A stretch of 49,898 nucleotides of DNA from JAWXCM01 sp034408745 (GTDB lineage Bacteria > Acidobacteriota > Terriglobia > Bryobacterales > Bryobacteraceae). Below the pieces are notes generated by a model. The model made no database searches and was not told the DNA's origin. It was given only the letters and a program-made list of their open reading frames with translations. Positions 8,159 to 16,748 of this stretch are shown piece after piece. A program made the position numbers and the translations under genes. The DNA is taken from NCBI GenBank assembly GCA_034408745.1, contig JAWXCM010000064.1:1-49898 (forward strand), read 5' to 3'. The number at the start of each line of letters is the position of its first letter. Positions within the stretch are counted from its first letter, which is position 1.

Positions 8159-8650
8159 ATGGCTCACCTCCAAACCACGCATCCACTGTCGCCCAGGCAG
8201 ATCGTCGCCACCGCTGTACCCGACGACGAGCGGGTCTGGGTACCCCAGGCGCCCAACGTCTGGTTTCGTCCTCTGATGCTGAACACTCTGAACGGCCAGT
8301 GGTGCAACCTGCTGCGTGTGCGACGCGCGGGAATTCTGAGCCGACACCGTCATCCAGCCCCGGTTCACGGCTATGTCATCAAGGGCTCATGGCGCTATCT
8401 GGAGCACGACTGGGTCGCCCGTGCCGGCGACTACGTCTTTGAGCCACCCGGTGAAACTCACACCCTCACCGTCGACGCCGATGTGGAGGAGATGATCACG
8501 TTCTTCAACATCTCCGGCTGCATGTACTACGTGGACGAGAACGGAAATCACACCGGGTTTGAGGACGTGTTCACAAAGATCGACATGTGCCGCCGGCATT
8601 ACATCGAGTGCGGTCTCGGCGAGGCCTATGTCGACCAGTTCGTGCGCTGA
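8159..8650 (+). CDS. Cupin protein, 2,4'-dihydroxyacetophenone dioxygenase family
   Basis: The 163-residue single-domain cupin has its metal-site motif in SRHRHPAPVHGYVIKG (residues near 62-77). The second motif is in YVFEPPGETHTLTVD (about 92-106). The arrangement and the C-terminal tail match the 2,4'-dihydroxyacetophenone dioxygenase family of ring-side-chain cleaving dioxygenases. It lies 12 bases after the SDR gene. Family membership is fairly clear, but most family members have not been tested and may act on other substrates. Confidence 0.8.
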   Translation: MAHLQTTHPLSPRQIVATAVPDDERVWVPQAPNVWFRPLMLNTLNGQWCNLLRVRRAGILSRHRHPAPVHGYVIKGSWRYLEHDWVARAGDYVFEPPGETHTLTVDADVEEMITFFNISGCMYYVDENGNHTGFEDVFTKIDMCRRHYIECGLGEAYVDQFVR

Positions 8651-8687
8651 CGCGTCGCCGCCGTGATATCGTGCAAAACGAAGCCAA

Positions 8688-9665
8688 ATGCATCGCCGAA
8701 ACTTCGCCATCATCGCAGCGGCAGCCGCCGTGTCGGCTCCGCTGACAGCCCTCGCCGCCGGGCCGAAAGATCTGAACGGTCGCTGGGACCTCACAGTCCC
8801 GGGCAACGACCGCAAGCGCGCATGGTGGCTGGAGATTAAAGGCGCCGATACGGCAAGTCCCAGCGGCAGCTTTGTGGGCGCCTCGGGTGGCGACTGCGAC
8901 CCGATTCGCGACATCAAAGTGAACCCCGACGGTTCCGCCACTTTCGCCGTTCGTCGCGAGATCAGGAATCCGAAAGACGGAGTGAAGGAGTGGGTGGGCA
9001 CTTACAAGGTTCGAGCCGCCGGCTCCAGCAAGATCGAAGGCACAGCCGCGTACCCGAAGCAGGCGCCGCAGACCTTCTCCGGCGTCCGGGCCCCGAAGTT
9101 CGAACAGGCTGACGGATCGAAGATGAAGGCAGGCGCGCCGGTGGAACTGTTCAATGGACGCGATGTCTCCGGCTGGCACGCGCTTCGTACCAATACGCCT
9201 TTCCTGTGGAAAGTGGAGCAGGGTGTGTTGAAGAATGGACCCGGCACTACCGACATCGTCAGTGACGCGAAGTTCATGGATTTCAAACTCCACGTGGAGT
9301 ATCGTGTAGGACCGGGCTCGAACAGCGGCATCGGCCTGCGCGGCCGGTATGAAGTGCAGATCCTTGAAGACCTCGGCAAGCCGGCCAACACCCACGGAAA
9401 CGGGGCTCTCTACAGTCGCATTCTGCCGACGGAGAACGCCAGCAAGCCTGCGAATGAATGGCAGACCGTGGACATCACGCTGGCTGGCAACATCGTTACG
9501 GTGGTTCTGAACGGCAAGAAGGTAATCGACGCGAAGGAGATCGACGGTCTCACCGCCATCGCCATGGACCCCGATGAGGGCGAACCCGGACCTCTGGTTC
9601 TGCAGGGCGACCACGGGCCCGTCGAGTTCCGAAAGATCACGGTGACTCCGCTTAGCCGGAAATAG
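8688..9665 (+). CDS. DUF1080 (3-keto-disaccharide hydrolase-like) protein, exported
   Basis: The 325-residue protein has an N-terminal signal peptide (about residues 1-25, ending ALAAG). A central beta domain of unclear type (about 26-140) is followed by a DUF1080 concanavalin-like domain (about 148-322). The DUF1080 landmarks are VELFNGRDVSGWHAL, WKVEQGVLKN, SNSGIGLRGRYEVQILED and a closing GPVEFRKITVTPL. DUF1080 proteins include glycoside hydrolases that act on 3-keto-sugars. With the ThuA and Gfo/Idh/MocA proteins it suggests keto-sugar turnover outside the cytoplasm. The function of the extra N-terminal domain is unknown. The phosphohexomutase gene starts two bases after its stop. Confidence 0.85.
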   Translation: MHRRNFAIIAAAAAVSAPLTALAAGPKDLNGRWDLTVPGNDRKRAWWLEIKGADTASPSGSFVGASGGDCDPIRDIKVNPDGSATFAVRREIRNPKDGVKEWVGTYKVRAAGSSKIEGTAAYPKQAPQTFSGVRAPKFEQADGSKMKAGAPVELFNGRDVSGWHALRTNTPFLWKVEQGVLKNGPGTTDIVSDAKFMDFKLHVEYRVGPGSNSGIGLRGRYEVQILEDLGKPANTHGNGALYSRILPTENASKPANEWQTVDITLAGNIVTVVLNGKKVIDAKEIDGLTAIAMDPDEGEPGPLVLQGDHGPVEFRKITVTPLSRK

Positions 9666-9666
9666 A

Positions 9667-11040
9667 ATGCCCGCAGGTACAGGCAGCAAAACACTGCGAA
9701 TTTCGTCAGTGGGACTTCGTGGTGTCGTCGGCGGCGGCCTCACCGCGGCGCACGTGATCGATTTCGCGAGCGCCTTCGGAACCCTTATTGAACCGGGCCG
9801 GCCGTTGTGCCTCGGCCGCGACCCCAGAGCCAGCGGCGTCATGATGCGTGAGGGCGTGATCGCGGCGCTGATGGCGTGCGGTCATGAAGTCATCGACCTC
9901 GGTATCGCTTCGTCGCCCATCATCCAGCACACCATTCGCCGCATGGGTGCCGCGGGCGGAATCTCCATTACCGCCAGCCACAACACGGCCGAATGGAATG
10001 CGCTGAAGTTCTTTGGTGGGAGGGGCTCGTACCTGTCCACCGCCGAATCGAACGAGCTGCTCGACATCTACCACCTCCGCAAGTTCGACTACCATGACTG
10101 GACCGCGGTTGGCCACCTGCGCGAGCACGCCGGAGCGGTGGACGAATATCTGGAAGAACTGGCCCGGGTATTTGAGTTCGACCTTCTACGCCAGTTCCGC
10201 GTCGTGGTCGATTGCTGCAACGGCACGTCGGCACCGATTCTTCGCCGGCTCAACGAGCGCTACGGCTTCCAGTTCATTCTCATCAATGGCCGGATGGAAG
10301 GTGTCCATTTCGCCCATGATCCCGTCATCTCGGCAGAGACCATAGACCTCCAGCTGGCCCCGCTCATGCTGCCCCTGAAGGCCGACATCGGCTTTCAGTT
10401 CGATGTGGATTCGGACCGCGTCGGGATTGCCACCGAGACGGGCCGTCCTGTCTCGGAGGAAATGATCCTGCCGCTCATCGCCGACTGGTTGCTGCCACGC
10501 GGCTCCGGAGACCGAGTCATCACGAACCTCTCCAGCACCCGTTTGATCGAAGACGTGGCCGCAAGGCACAATGGCCGGGTGGTGCGCGTTCCGGTCGGAA
10601 GACAGGCCGCTATTGATGCACTGTCGAACTACCGCAAGGAACAGATCGCCGTGGCTGGCGAAGGCACCGGCGCAGTCATGATGCCGCAGTTCGAGTTTGT
10701 CTATGACGGCATCGCTTCCATGTTTGCCATCCTTTCCCTGCTGCGCGAGCGCGGGCGGCGACTGTCGGAGATCCTGGACAGCTATCCGAAATACATCATG
10801 CGCAAGGGTGAAGCCGCGCTGACATCCACCGGGATCCCGGACCTGATGGCCGCCCTGCAGGCGCAGTTCTCCGACGGCCGCATCGACATGACCGATGGAC
10901 TTCGGGTCGACTGGGTGGACCGCTGGTTCCATGTCCGCGTCAGCCAGACCGAGCCAATCGTCAGAATTATCTGCGAGCAAAAGGACACGGACCCGTCCAG
11001 CCTGTACGAGGAGCTGCTGGAGACCGTCCGGCGGCAGTAG
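9667..11040 (+). CDS. Alpha-D-phosphohexomutase (GlmM/ManB family), first of two paralogues
   Basis: The 457-residue protein has all four phosphohexomutase sites. The phosphoserine loop is SITASHNTAEWNALKF. The metal loop is FDVDSDRVGIA (Asp-x-Asp-x-Asp-Arg), the sugar loop is in GEGTGAVMMP, and the phosphate-binding loop RVSQTEPIVRI is near the C-terminus. The enzyme moves phosphate between C1 and C6 of a hexose phosphate. Sugar specificity is not readable: the sugar loop departs from the usual GE(Q/E)SGH and the phosphate loop has SQTEP instead of SGTEP. A second paralogue follows directly. Glucosamine, mannose or glucose phosphate are all possible. Confidence 0.88.
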   Translation: MPAGTGSKTLRISSVGLRGVVGGGLTAAHVIDFASAFGTLIEPGRPLCLGRDPRASGVMMREGVIAALMACGHEVIDLGIASSPIIQHTIRRMGAAGGISITASHNTAEWNALKFFGGRGSYLSTAESNELLDIYHLRKFDYHDWTAVGHLREHAGAVDEYLEELARVFEFDLLRQFRVVVDCCNGTSAPILRRLNERYGFQFILINGRMEGVHFAHDPVISAETIDLQLAPLMLPLKADIGFQFDVDSDRVGIATETGRPVSEEMILPLIADWLLPRGSGDRVITNLSSTRLIEDVAARHNGRVVRVPVGRQAAIDALSNYRKEQIAVAGEGTGAVMMPQFEFVYDGIASMFAILSLLRERGRRLSEILDSYPKYIMRKGEAALTSTGIPDLMAALQAQFSDGRIDMTDGLRVDWVDRWFHVRVSQTEPIVRIICEQKDTDPSSLYEELLETVRRQ

Positions 11041-11071
11041 GTCCACTGCTCGCTACCATGGATTCAGATAC

Positions 11072-12439
11072 ATGCCCCGAGCCCATCTGCTGAAGATCGG
11101 AGTGTCTGGAATTCGCGGCGTTGTCGGCGAATTCCTCACCCCTGCGCTGGCCGCCGCTTTCGGCCAGGCGTTCGGAACATACGTCGGCGGAGGCACCGTT
11201 GTGATTGGCCGGGACACGCGCTCCACCGGCCCCATGCTGCAGCACGCGGTACAGTGCGGACTTCTGGCCGCGGGCTGCGAGGTGGTCGATGTAGGTGTTC
11301 TGCCGACGCCCACCATCCAGATGTACTCGGGAGCCACACGCGCCCGCGGCGGCATCGCGATCACGGCATCGCACAATCCGCCCGAGTACAACGCTCTTAA
11401 ACTGTTCAACCAGCAGGGTCTCTTTTTCAACAACTACGAACGTGCCGAACTCATCGACCTGTGGCATCAGAGCGCCTTCGAGCATGCGCCCAACCGCGCC
11501 ATTCGAACCGTGCGCCAGGAGTTTGCGGCCCCGAAGCAACTGCACATGGAACGCGTCCTGCGGCATGTGGACGTCGCTGCCATCCGTGCCCGGCGCTTTC
11601 GTGTTGCGTTGGATGCGGTGAACGGAGCTGGATCGCTGATGACGCCCGAGTTCCTCACAGAGCGGCTCGGCTGCGAGCTCACAGCCATTTCCGTCGACCC
11701 CACCAAACCATTCCCCCGCGAAGCGGAACCGAAGCCCGAATCGTTGACTGAGATCGCAGCGTTGGTGCGCGATTCTGGGTGCGAGATTGGTTTCGCGCTC
11801 GACCCGGACGGCGACAGGCTGGCCGTGATTGATGAGACCGGCACCGTGCTCGACAATGACGACGTTCTGGCACTGGCCGTGGAAGCTGCCCTGGAACGAC
11901 TCCCCGGTGACGTGGTGGTGAATCTGACCACGTCGTCGGCGGTCGACGATATCGCCGCGCGCTTTGGCCGCAAGGTGTGGCGCACGCCGGTCGGCGAGGC
12001 GAATGTGGTGGAACGCATTCAAGCCGTAAAGGCGGCCATTGGAGGGGAGGGAAGCAGCGGCGGCATCATCTTCCCTGCCGTTCATCTGTGCCGCGACAGC
12101 TACAGCGGCATCGCCATGTTCCTGGGCCGTATGGCAGCCACTGGGCTGAAGATATCGGAACTGGCGGCGCGCCTGCCGCACTATCACCGGAGGATTGGCA
12201 AGAGCGCGTATCAGCACGGACAGCTTTCCGCGCTGATGCAGACGCTGGAAGACGAATTTCCCGACGCGCAGCAGGATCGCACCGACGGATTGAAGCTGAA
12301 CTGGCCCGGCCGCTGGATCCACGTTCGTTCGTCGAACACGGAGCCCGTGCTGCGTTACGCGGCGGAGTCGAAGGACATGGGTGAACTGGATGCGATGTGG
12401 TCGCGCGTGAAGGAGTTACTTGACCGGAGCGGGCGGTGA
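11072..12439 (+). CDS. Alpha-D-phosphohexomutase (GlmM family), second paralogue
   Basis: The 455-residue protein starts at MPRAHLLKIGVSGIRGVVGE, the usual N-terminus of GlmM-like enzymes, so the longer open frame upstream is not used. The phosphoserine loop is AITASHNPPEYNALKLF and the metal loop is ALDPDGDRLAVI. The sugar loop is GGEGSSGGIIFP and the phosphate loop is VRSSNTEPVLRY. It is the more canonical of the two, and phosphoglucosamine mutase for cell-wall precursors is a fair guess. It lies 31 bases after its paralogue. Its 3' end overlaps the convergent FtsB-like gene by 24 bases. Confidence 0.88.
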   Translation: MPRAHLLKIGVSGIRGVVGEFLTPALAAAFGQAFGTYVGGGTVVIGRDTRSTGPMLQHAVQCGLLAAGCEVVDVGVLPTPTIQMYSGATRARGGIAITASHNPPEYNALKLFNQQGLFFNNYERAELIDLWHQSAFEHAPNRAIRTVRQEFAAPKQLHMERVLRHVDVAAIRARRFRVALDAVNGAGSLMTPEFLTERLGCELTAISVDPTKPFPREAEPKPESLTEIAALVRDSGCEIGFALDPDGDRLAVIDETGTVLDNDDVLALAVEAALERLPGDVVVNLTTSSAVDDIAARFGRKVWRTPVGEANVVERIQAVKAAIGGEGSSGGIIFPAVHLCRDSYSGIAMFLGRMAATGLKISELAARLPHYHRRIGKSAYQHGQLSALMQTLEDEFPDAQQDRTDGLKLNWPGRWIHVRSSNTEPVLRYAAESKDMGELDAMWSRVKELLDRSGR

Positions 12440-12760
12440 CGGCGGCTTCGCAGGCTCAGTGGTGGCGGCCGCTCCGCCATCGGGCACGATGAACTGAGTC
12501 TCGCCCGGTTTCACCAGCTTGAGCCGCTGCCGAATTTCCAGGTCCTGCGTCGCCCGGTCGTTCCTGAGAAGCTCAATCCGCTCGCGCTTGCGGTCGTTGT
12601 CGGCCTTAAGAGAAGCGTTCTGCTCCTGCAGCATCTGAATCTGATGCCGCTTTTCAGAAAGCGCGTTGAGTCCGTTGGGTCCGCGCAGTGCGGCTATGCC
12701 GTAAGCACAGAGCACCAAAGCTCCCACGATGACCCCCGACTTCCTCAGCAGTTGCTTCAT
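12416..12760 (-). CDS. FtsB/DivIC-like septum-formation protein
   Basis: The 114-residue protein (ATG at 12760; a TTG two codons upstream is also possible) has a short cytoplasmic head and one membrane helix (about residues 12-28). A periplasmic coiled coil follows (about 35-80, MLQEQNASLKADNDRKRERI). Next comes the short conserved region around RLKLVKPGETQFIVPD and a Pro/Ala-rich tail. This is the FtsB/DivIC architecture; those proteins join FtsL and FtsQ in the divisome (family knowledge). The Pro-rich tail overlaps the phosphohexomutase gene on the other strand. The cutA start lies 73 bases away, so the two are divergent. Confidence 0.82.
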   Translation of the reverse strand: MKQLLRKSGVIVGALVLCAYGIAALRGPNGLNALSEKRHQIQMLQEQNASLKADNDRKRERIELLRNDRATQDLEIRQRLKLVKPGETQFIVPDGGAAATTEPAKPPSPPAPVK

Positions 12761-12833
12761 TGTCAATGCCGCTACATTTATTTATAGAATTGTTTACAGG
12801 AAAACACCAGCACCTTAAGGTTAAAAGTACCAC

Positions 12834-13172
12834 ATGAATTCGCCAATCGTCGCAATCAGCACCTGTGGCACCCTCGAGGAAGCCAAAAAGATCGCCCGTG
12901 GTTTGACCGAGAGCCAACTGGCTGCCTGCGTCAACATCGTACCGGGAATCATCAGCATTTATCGCTGGAAGGGTCAGGTGGAAGAAGCGCCCGAATTTCT
13001 TCTCATCATCAAAACCCGAAGCGGACTGATGGCCGACCTCCAACGGAAATTGCAGGAGTTGCATACATATGAGGTGCCAGAGCTGATCACACTGCCCGTC
13101 ACCGGAGGTTTGTCCGCCTACCTCGCCTGGATGGGTGAAGAAACCTCGTCCGATTCGGGCAGGCTACCCTAA
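12834..13172 (+). CDS. cutA: Divalent-cation tolerance protein CutA
   Basis: The 112-residue protein has the full CutA signature: AISTCGTLEEAKKIARGL, the conserved ESQLAACVNIVPGIISIYRWKG, and HTYEVPELITLPVTGG near the C-terminus. CutA proteins form very stable trimers and bind divalent copper; their cellular role is still debated (family knowledge). Length is typical. The transglutaminase gene starts four bases after its stop, so the two are probably cotranscribed, although no functional link is evident. Confidence 0.95.
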   Translation: MNSPIVAISTCGTLEEAKKIARGLTESQLAACVNIVPGIISIYRWKGQVEEAPEFLLIIKTRSGLMADLQRKLQELHTYEVPELITLPVTGGLSAYLAWMGEETSSDSGRLP

Positions 13173-13176
13173 AGGT

Positions 13177-15309
13177 ATGCGCCGTTCGGCAGGTTGGGCA
13201 ACGCAGCCGGTGGAGCAGTTTTTCCAGTTCTCGCTGCTCGGCCTGCTTGCGACTGGCTTTTTTGCGCTCGTAGCTTCGGGCTCGCTCGACCTCGTCAGCA
13301 TTGTGTTCACCGGCGCCGGCCTTGTCCTCCGGCTGTTGCTCCTCACCGTTGTTAAGGTCGATCTCAATGGCAGGTGGGTTGTCGCCGCCACGCTTGGCTA
13401 CTGCGGCTTCTATCCGCTCGACGTGTTGTACCTGACGCAGGATTTCGTCACTGCCACCGTCCACCTCATCTGCTTTCTCGCCGTCGTGCGCGTTTTGACG
13501 GCCCGGACCAACCGTGACTATCTCTTTGTCAAACTGATTGCCTTCCTTGAACTGCTGGCCGCCACGCTGCTCTCAGCCAGTATCGGCTTCTTCGTATTCC
13601 TGACCCTGTTCCTGATCTTCGGAGTCGCGACGTTCTGCTGCAGCGAAATCAGGCGCGCTGGTTCGCAGGACTCGCCTCAGGTTTTGCTCGGCGCCACGAG
13701 CAAGGCCGGATTTGGCCGCCGCCTCGCTTCACTCACCGCGTTGATGACGGTGAGCATCGTCCTGATGACGGGCGGCCTGTTCTTTCTTCTGCCGCGTACT
13801 GCTCGCGCTGCCTTCCGCTCGCTGGTCTCGGAACGGTATCACCTTCCAGGTTTCTCGGGCGAGGTCACTCTCGGACAGCTTGGCGAACTGAAGCAGGAGT
13901 CGACCGCCGTCCTCCACGCGCGCATCGCTGCTCCGGATGAGCGGCTCAGCCTGAAGTGGCGCGGTGCCGCGCTCAGCCAGTTCGACGGCCTCCGCTGGTA
14001 TAACCCGCCAGGCGGCCATGGGCTCGAGCGCATCCGCATCAACGCCGGCCCTACCATCCTGGTTGACGACTGGCAAAGGCGCCGCCCAGGCCAGCGAATC
14101 AGCTACGAGGTGCGTGTCGGGCCAGTCGACACCGATGCCCTCTTCTTTGCCGGAGTCCCTGAGCTTTTGCAGGTAGACGATCTGCCGTTCGTCTACCGCG
14201 TACCCGGCGATTCGTACCGCACCGGTCGAGGCACGATTGAAGGCCGGAACTACCGGGCCATCGGACACCTGGAACGGCCGGAAACAGAACTGCAGAGCGC
14301 TGCCCGCATTGATGAACAGACCCGCAACGAGCACCTGCTGCTGCCCGGATCGACTGACAAGCGAATCCTCGCACTGGCCCGCGAACGGGCAACAGGAGCA
14401 ACCCCCCAGGAGCGAGCCCGCGCGCTGGAGCGGTGGCTCCGGACCGAATTCGGCTACACCACGGAGCTGCCGCGGCAGAAGGTGGCCGACCCGTTGGCGT
14501 ATTTCCTGTTCGAGCGCCGTAAAGGCCACTGCGAGTATTTTGCGTCCGCCATGGCCGTCATGCTGCGAGCGGTAAACATCCCGTCCCGCGTGGTCACCGG
14601 TTTTCAAAGCGGAACCTTCAATCCGATGACCGGCTGGCACGTGATTCGCGCCTCCGACGCGCACAGCTGGGTGGAGGCATGGATGCCTGGGAGTGGCTGG
14701 ACCACCTTCGACCCCACGCCGCCCGATCTGCGCAGCCCGCAGGGAGCGGCGCTTCTGTGGTCGAGAATGATGCTCTTTCTCGACGCGGCCGACACCGTGT
14801 GGCGCGACTGGATCCTCAACTACAACCTGGATTCGCAGATCGACCTGGTTTCGCGCGTGGAGCGTCGCAGCCGACTGCTCGGCACCGGAGCGAAGTTCGG
14901 TGAGGATCTACAGAGCGCGTTTCAGAGCGCAGCGAAATGGAGCGGGCAGGCGATCCTGTACGGTGGTGTGGCTGCCGCATTCGGCCTCGTGCTTTGGCTG
15001 GCCGGCCCGGTCATTCGCGACCAGTTCCGCAATCGACGCCAGGCCGCGCGCGTCTCCCGAGGCAAAGTCGTGCCCTCCGACGCAGCCGTGCTCTACACCC
15101 GCATGCTGAAGGTACTTCGCCGCCGCGGTCTCGAAAAACCCGCATGGCTCACCCCGGCCGAGTTCGCCCGTATCGTACCGTCAACCTCGCCTGACGCAAC
15201 GCTCGTCAGCCAGATCACCTCGGAATATAACGAGCTCCGCTACGGCGGAAAAGCCGAAGCGGGCCCGCGCATGATCCAGCTCATCCAGGAGCTGGAAACC
15301 AATCGGTAA
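13177..15309 (+). CDS. TgpA-type membrane transglutaminase (DUF3488 / TGc / DUF4129)
   Basis: The 710-residue protein starts at MRRSAGWATQ, just after cutA; the longer upstream frame overlaps cutA and is rejected. The first 210 or so residues form about six membrane helices (DUF3488). A periplasmic region follows with a transglutaminase-like domain whose catalytic residues are Cys452 (KGHCEYFASA), His496 (ASDAHSWVEAW) and Asp512 (TTFDPTPP). A further membrane helix (about 590-615) and a DUF4129-like tail with the WLTPAEFARIV motif close the protein. TgpA-like proteins are thought to modify or cross-link envelope proteins. All three catalytic residues are present. Confidence 0.93.
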   Translation: MRRSAGWATQPVEQFFQFSLLGLLATGFFALVASGSLDLVSIVFTGAGLVLRLLLLTVVKVDLNGRWVVAATLGYCGFYPLDVLYLTQDFVTATVHLICFLAVVRVLTARTNRDYLFVKLIAFLELLAATLLSASIGFFVFLTLFLIFGVATFCCSEIRRAGSQDSPQVLLGATSKAGFGRRLASLTALMTVSIVLMTGGLFFLLPRTARAAFRSLVSERYHLPGFSGEVTLGQLGELKQESTAVLHARIAAPDERLSLKWRGAALSQFDGLRWYNPPGGHGLERIRINAGPTILVDDWQRRRPGQRISYEVRVGPVDTDALFFAGVPELLQVDDLPFVYRVPGDSYRTGRGTIEGRNYRAIGHLERPETELQSAARIDEQTRNEHLLLPGSTDKRILALARERATGATPQERARALERWLRTEFGYTTELPRQKVADPLAYFLFERRKGHCEYFASAMAVMLRAVNIPSRVVTGFQSGTFNPMTGWHVIRASDAHSWVEAWMPGSGWTTFDPTPPDLRSPQGAALLWSRMMLFLDAADTVWRDWILNYNLDSQIDLVSRVERRSRLLGTGAKFGEDLQSAFQSAAKWSGQAILYGGVAAAFGLVLWLAGPVIRDQFRNRRQAARVSRGKVVPSDAAVLYTRMLKVLRRRGLEKPAWLTPAEFARIVPSTSPDATLVSQITSEYNELRYGGKAEAGPRMIQLIQELETNR

Positions 15310-15316
15310 GCCGGAA

Positions 15317-15502
15317 TCAGTCCGTTGGGTCGCCTTGCTTAGTGCTGCCTCTACGAGGTTTCGGCTTGCCCTTAGCCTCCAGGTTGAGGGTCACTGCGGC
15401 GCGAACGAGTTCCTTCAGCGCTGCCTCATCCACCTTCTCTCCTTCATATGAAACGATTGCGATGTTTCTCACCAAACACCGCGAGATCGCCGAGCAGGAC
15501 AT
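15317..15502 (-). CDS. Possible small protein or gene fragment
   Basis: This short minus-strand frame has a helical, coding-like part (EKVDEAALKELVRAAVTLNL) and a basic tail. The true start may be a GTG inside the frame, because GGAGAG lies just before the codons for VDEAALKEL. Its N-terminal end overlaps the plus-strand frame at 15462, so at most one of the two ends is real there. I do not recognise a family. It sits in a stretch of gene remnants and may itself be a remnant. Confidence 0.25.
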   Translation of the reverse strand: MSCSAISRCLVRNIAIVSYEGEKVDEAALKELVRAAVTLNLEAKGKPKPRRGSTKQGDPTD

Positions 15503-15698
15503 CAGCGACTTCGATGTGAAGTTCGAGAAGTCGCGCGAGGAAGGGCTGGTGGCGGGCCAACCGGGCGATCACGTGCATGCTCCCTGTGGCAACGAGCATT
15601 TCTTCGCGACGAATCTGGAGCGGCTGTTTTCGGCCGAACTGGGCGTCGGCTGGTTCGAGTACGATCGCGACGTCGACGCCCCAGGAATCAAGAAATAA
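15462..15698 (+). CDS. Small hypothetical protein (78 aa), possibly a fragment
   Basis: From the ATG at 15462 the frame encodes 78 residues with strongly GC-rich third codon positions and a normal soluble-protein composition (HREIAEQDISDFDVKFEK, then FFATNLERLFSAELGVGWFE). That argues for coding sequence. I do not recognise the family. The end, DVDAPGIKK, looks like a natural C-terminus, so this may be the 3' part of a longer gene whose front is lost. It ends five bases before the truncated receptor gene on the other strand, and both lie in the degraded stretch 15310-16186. Confidence 0.4.
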   Translation: MFLTKHREIAEQDISDFDVKFEKSREEGLVAGQPGDHVHAPCGNEHFFATNLERLFSAELGVGWFEYDRDVDAPGIKK

Positions 15699-15702
15699 AT
15701 CG

Positions 15703-16023
15703 CTAAAAAACGAACTTCAGACCCAGGCTCATGATGCGGCCCGGACCGGAGTCGTTGACCTGGCCGTAGTTCTGCGTCGGCCGCCCCTGCGCGTCGGTGC
15801 GAACGGTGGTGTTGATGGACGTGAAGGACGCGTGATTCGGCAGGTTGAACGACTCGGCGCGGAACTGAAGATATCGGGTCTCGGTGATGTAGAAGTTCTT
15901 CATCACGGCCATGTCCGTCTGCGTGTAAGCGGGGCCGATGAGTGCGCCTCGCGCCGAATTGCCGTAGCGGCCAGGAGTCATGCGCTCGCCGCCGAGACCG
16001 CGACGTCCCGAAGAATCATTCAC
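15703..16023 (-). pseudogene. 3' stub of an Oar-like TonB-dependent receptor gene
   Basis: The roughly 100 residues are the C-terminal end of an Oar-like outer-membrane receptor. They include the family's MKNFYITETRYLQFRAESFN segment, the NLPNHASF turn that mirrors the intact receptor's FNIFNRHRFG, and the closing outer-membrane beta signal RIMSLGLKFVF. A full gene would be about 3.4 kb, so more than 90 percent is missing. An in-frame TAG lies just upstream of the frame, at about 16027-16029, close to a repeated motif that looks like an insertion-sequence end. The gene was probably cut by insertion and later deletion. It is non-functional. Confidence 0.85.
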
Positions 16024-16060
16024 ACTCTAAACCACACCTCTCAAACCGAGCCTCAAAACC

Positions 16061-16102
16061 GGACATTTCTACTTGGCAGAGAATAGGACATTTCTACTTG
16101 GC
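16061..16102. repeat. Two 17-bp direct repeats, likely solo end of an IS21-like element
   Basis: The motif GGACATTTCTACTTGGC occurs exactly at 16061-16077 and again at 16086-16102, separated by eight bases, and is followed by GTTGACA. Tandem copies of a short motif of this sort at the tip are typical of IS21-family ends (family knowledge). No transposase gene and no second end are present in the window, so only one tip remains. It lies just outside the truncated receptor gene. A short inverted repeat (TGTGGC/GCCACA) follows near 16115-16140. Confidence 0.5.
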
Positions 16103-16186
16103 GTTGACATGTGTATGTGGCCGCATGCGTATGTAGCCACACAGGGGAGGCAGGCGCGACTCGTTAACTGTGGGAGACCCTGTGAT

Positions 16187-16741
16187 TTAGTTGACGAGCT
16201 GACTGTCTGGACGTCCGCGGCGCGGCGGTGCTGGCGGAGGAGGCGGCAGCGTCTCCACCAGACCCTGCAGAATCTCCCGCTCTTCGTCGTTGAACTCGGA
16301 TCGGAAGTGCTCATCGCCGATCCGGGCTGCACGCCGCGCAGGCGGCATTGACCGCAGCCGATTCAGTTCGCGGCGAAGCTCATGGCGTCTTTCCTCGGAA
16401 ACTTTGGAGAAGCGCTGGAACAGGTTACGCAGCTCCTGCTGTTTTTCCGGGGTCAGACCCTGAAAATCGTTGAATTCTTTGCGCAGGCGCTCGCGGGCAA
16501 CGGGCGGCATCGACTCCAGCTCCCGGAGGCGCTCTTCGGTGATACGCCGTTTGTCTTCGGGAAGGCGGTCGAGCATGCGCTTACGCTCCTCCGGGCTCAT
16601 CCGGCTGAGACGTTCCATGACCAGATGCGGGGGAATGAAGCCTGGAGCCCGGTTGTCCTTCGCCCTGGCGCGAAACGGTTGCGCCGTGGCACAACTGACC
16701 AGTACCAGGAGGAGAGCAACGAACTGGAGCGCGTACTTCAT
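16187..16741 (-). CDS. DUF3106-type exported protein
   Basis: The 184-residue protein has a signal peptide (about 1-20, with the Cys in VSCATA as a possible lipobox). A highly charged helical body follows, built on repeats of the form LxxMSPEERxRMLxRLP and LTPEKQQELRNLFQRF. The tail is proline-rich (PPPPPAPP). This is the DUF3106 pattern and recalls periplasmic Spy/CpxP-like repeats, although relation to those is only an analogy. It starts seven bases after the anti-sigma gene. It is therefore probably part of, and perhaps a target or modulator of, that sigma-factor system. Confidence 0.8.
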   Translation of the reverse strand: MKYALQFVALLLVLVSCATAQPFRARAKDNRAPGFIPPHLVMERLSRMSPEERKRMLDRLPEDKRRITEERLRELESMPPVARERLRKEFNDFQGLTPEKQQELRNLFQRFSKVSEERRHELRRELNRLRSMPPARRAARIGDEHFRSEFNDEEREILQGLVETLPPPPPAPPRRGRPDSQLVN

Positions 16742-16748
16742 GCGATGG

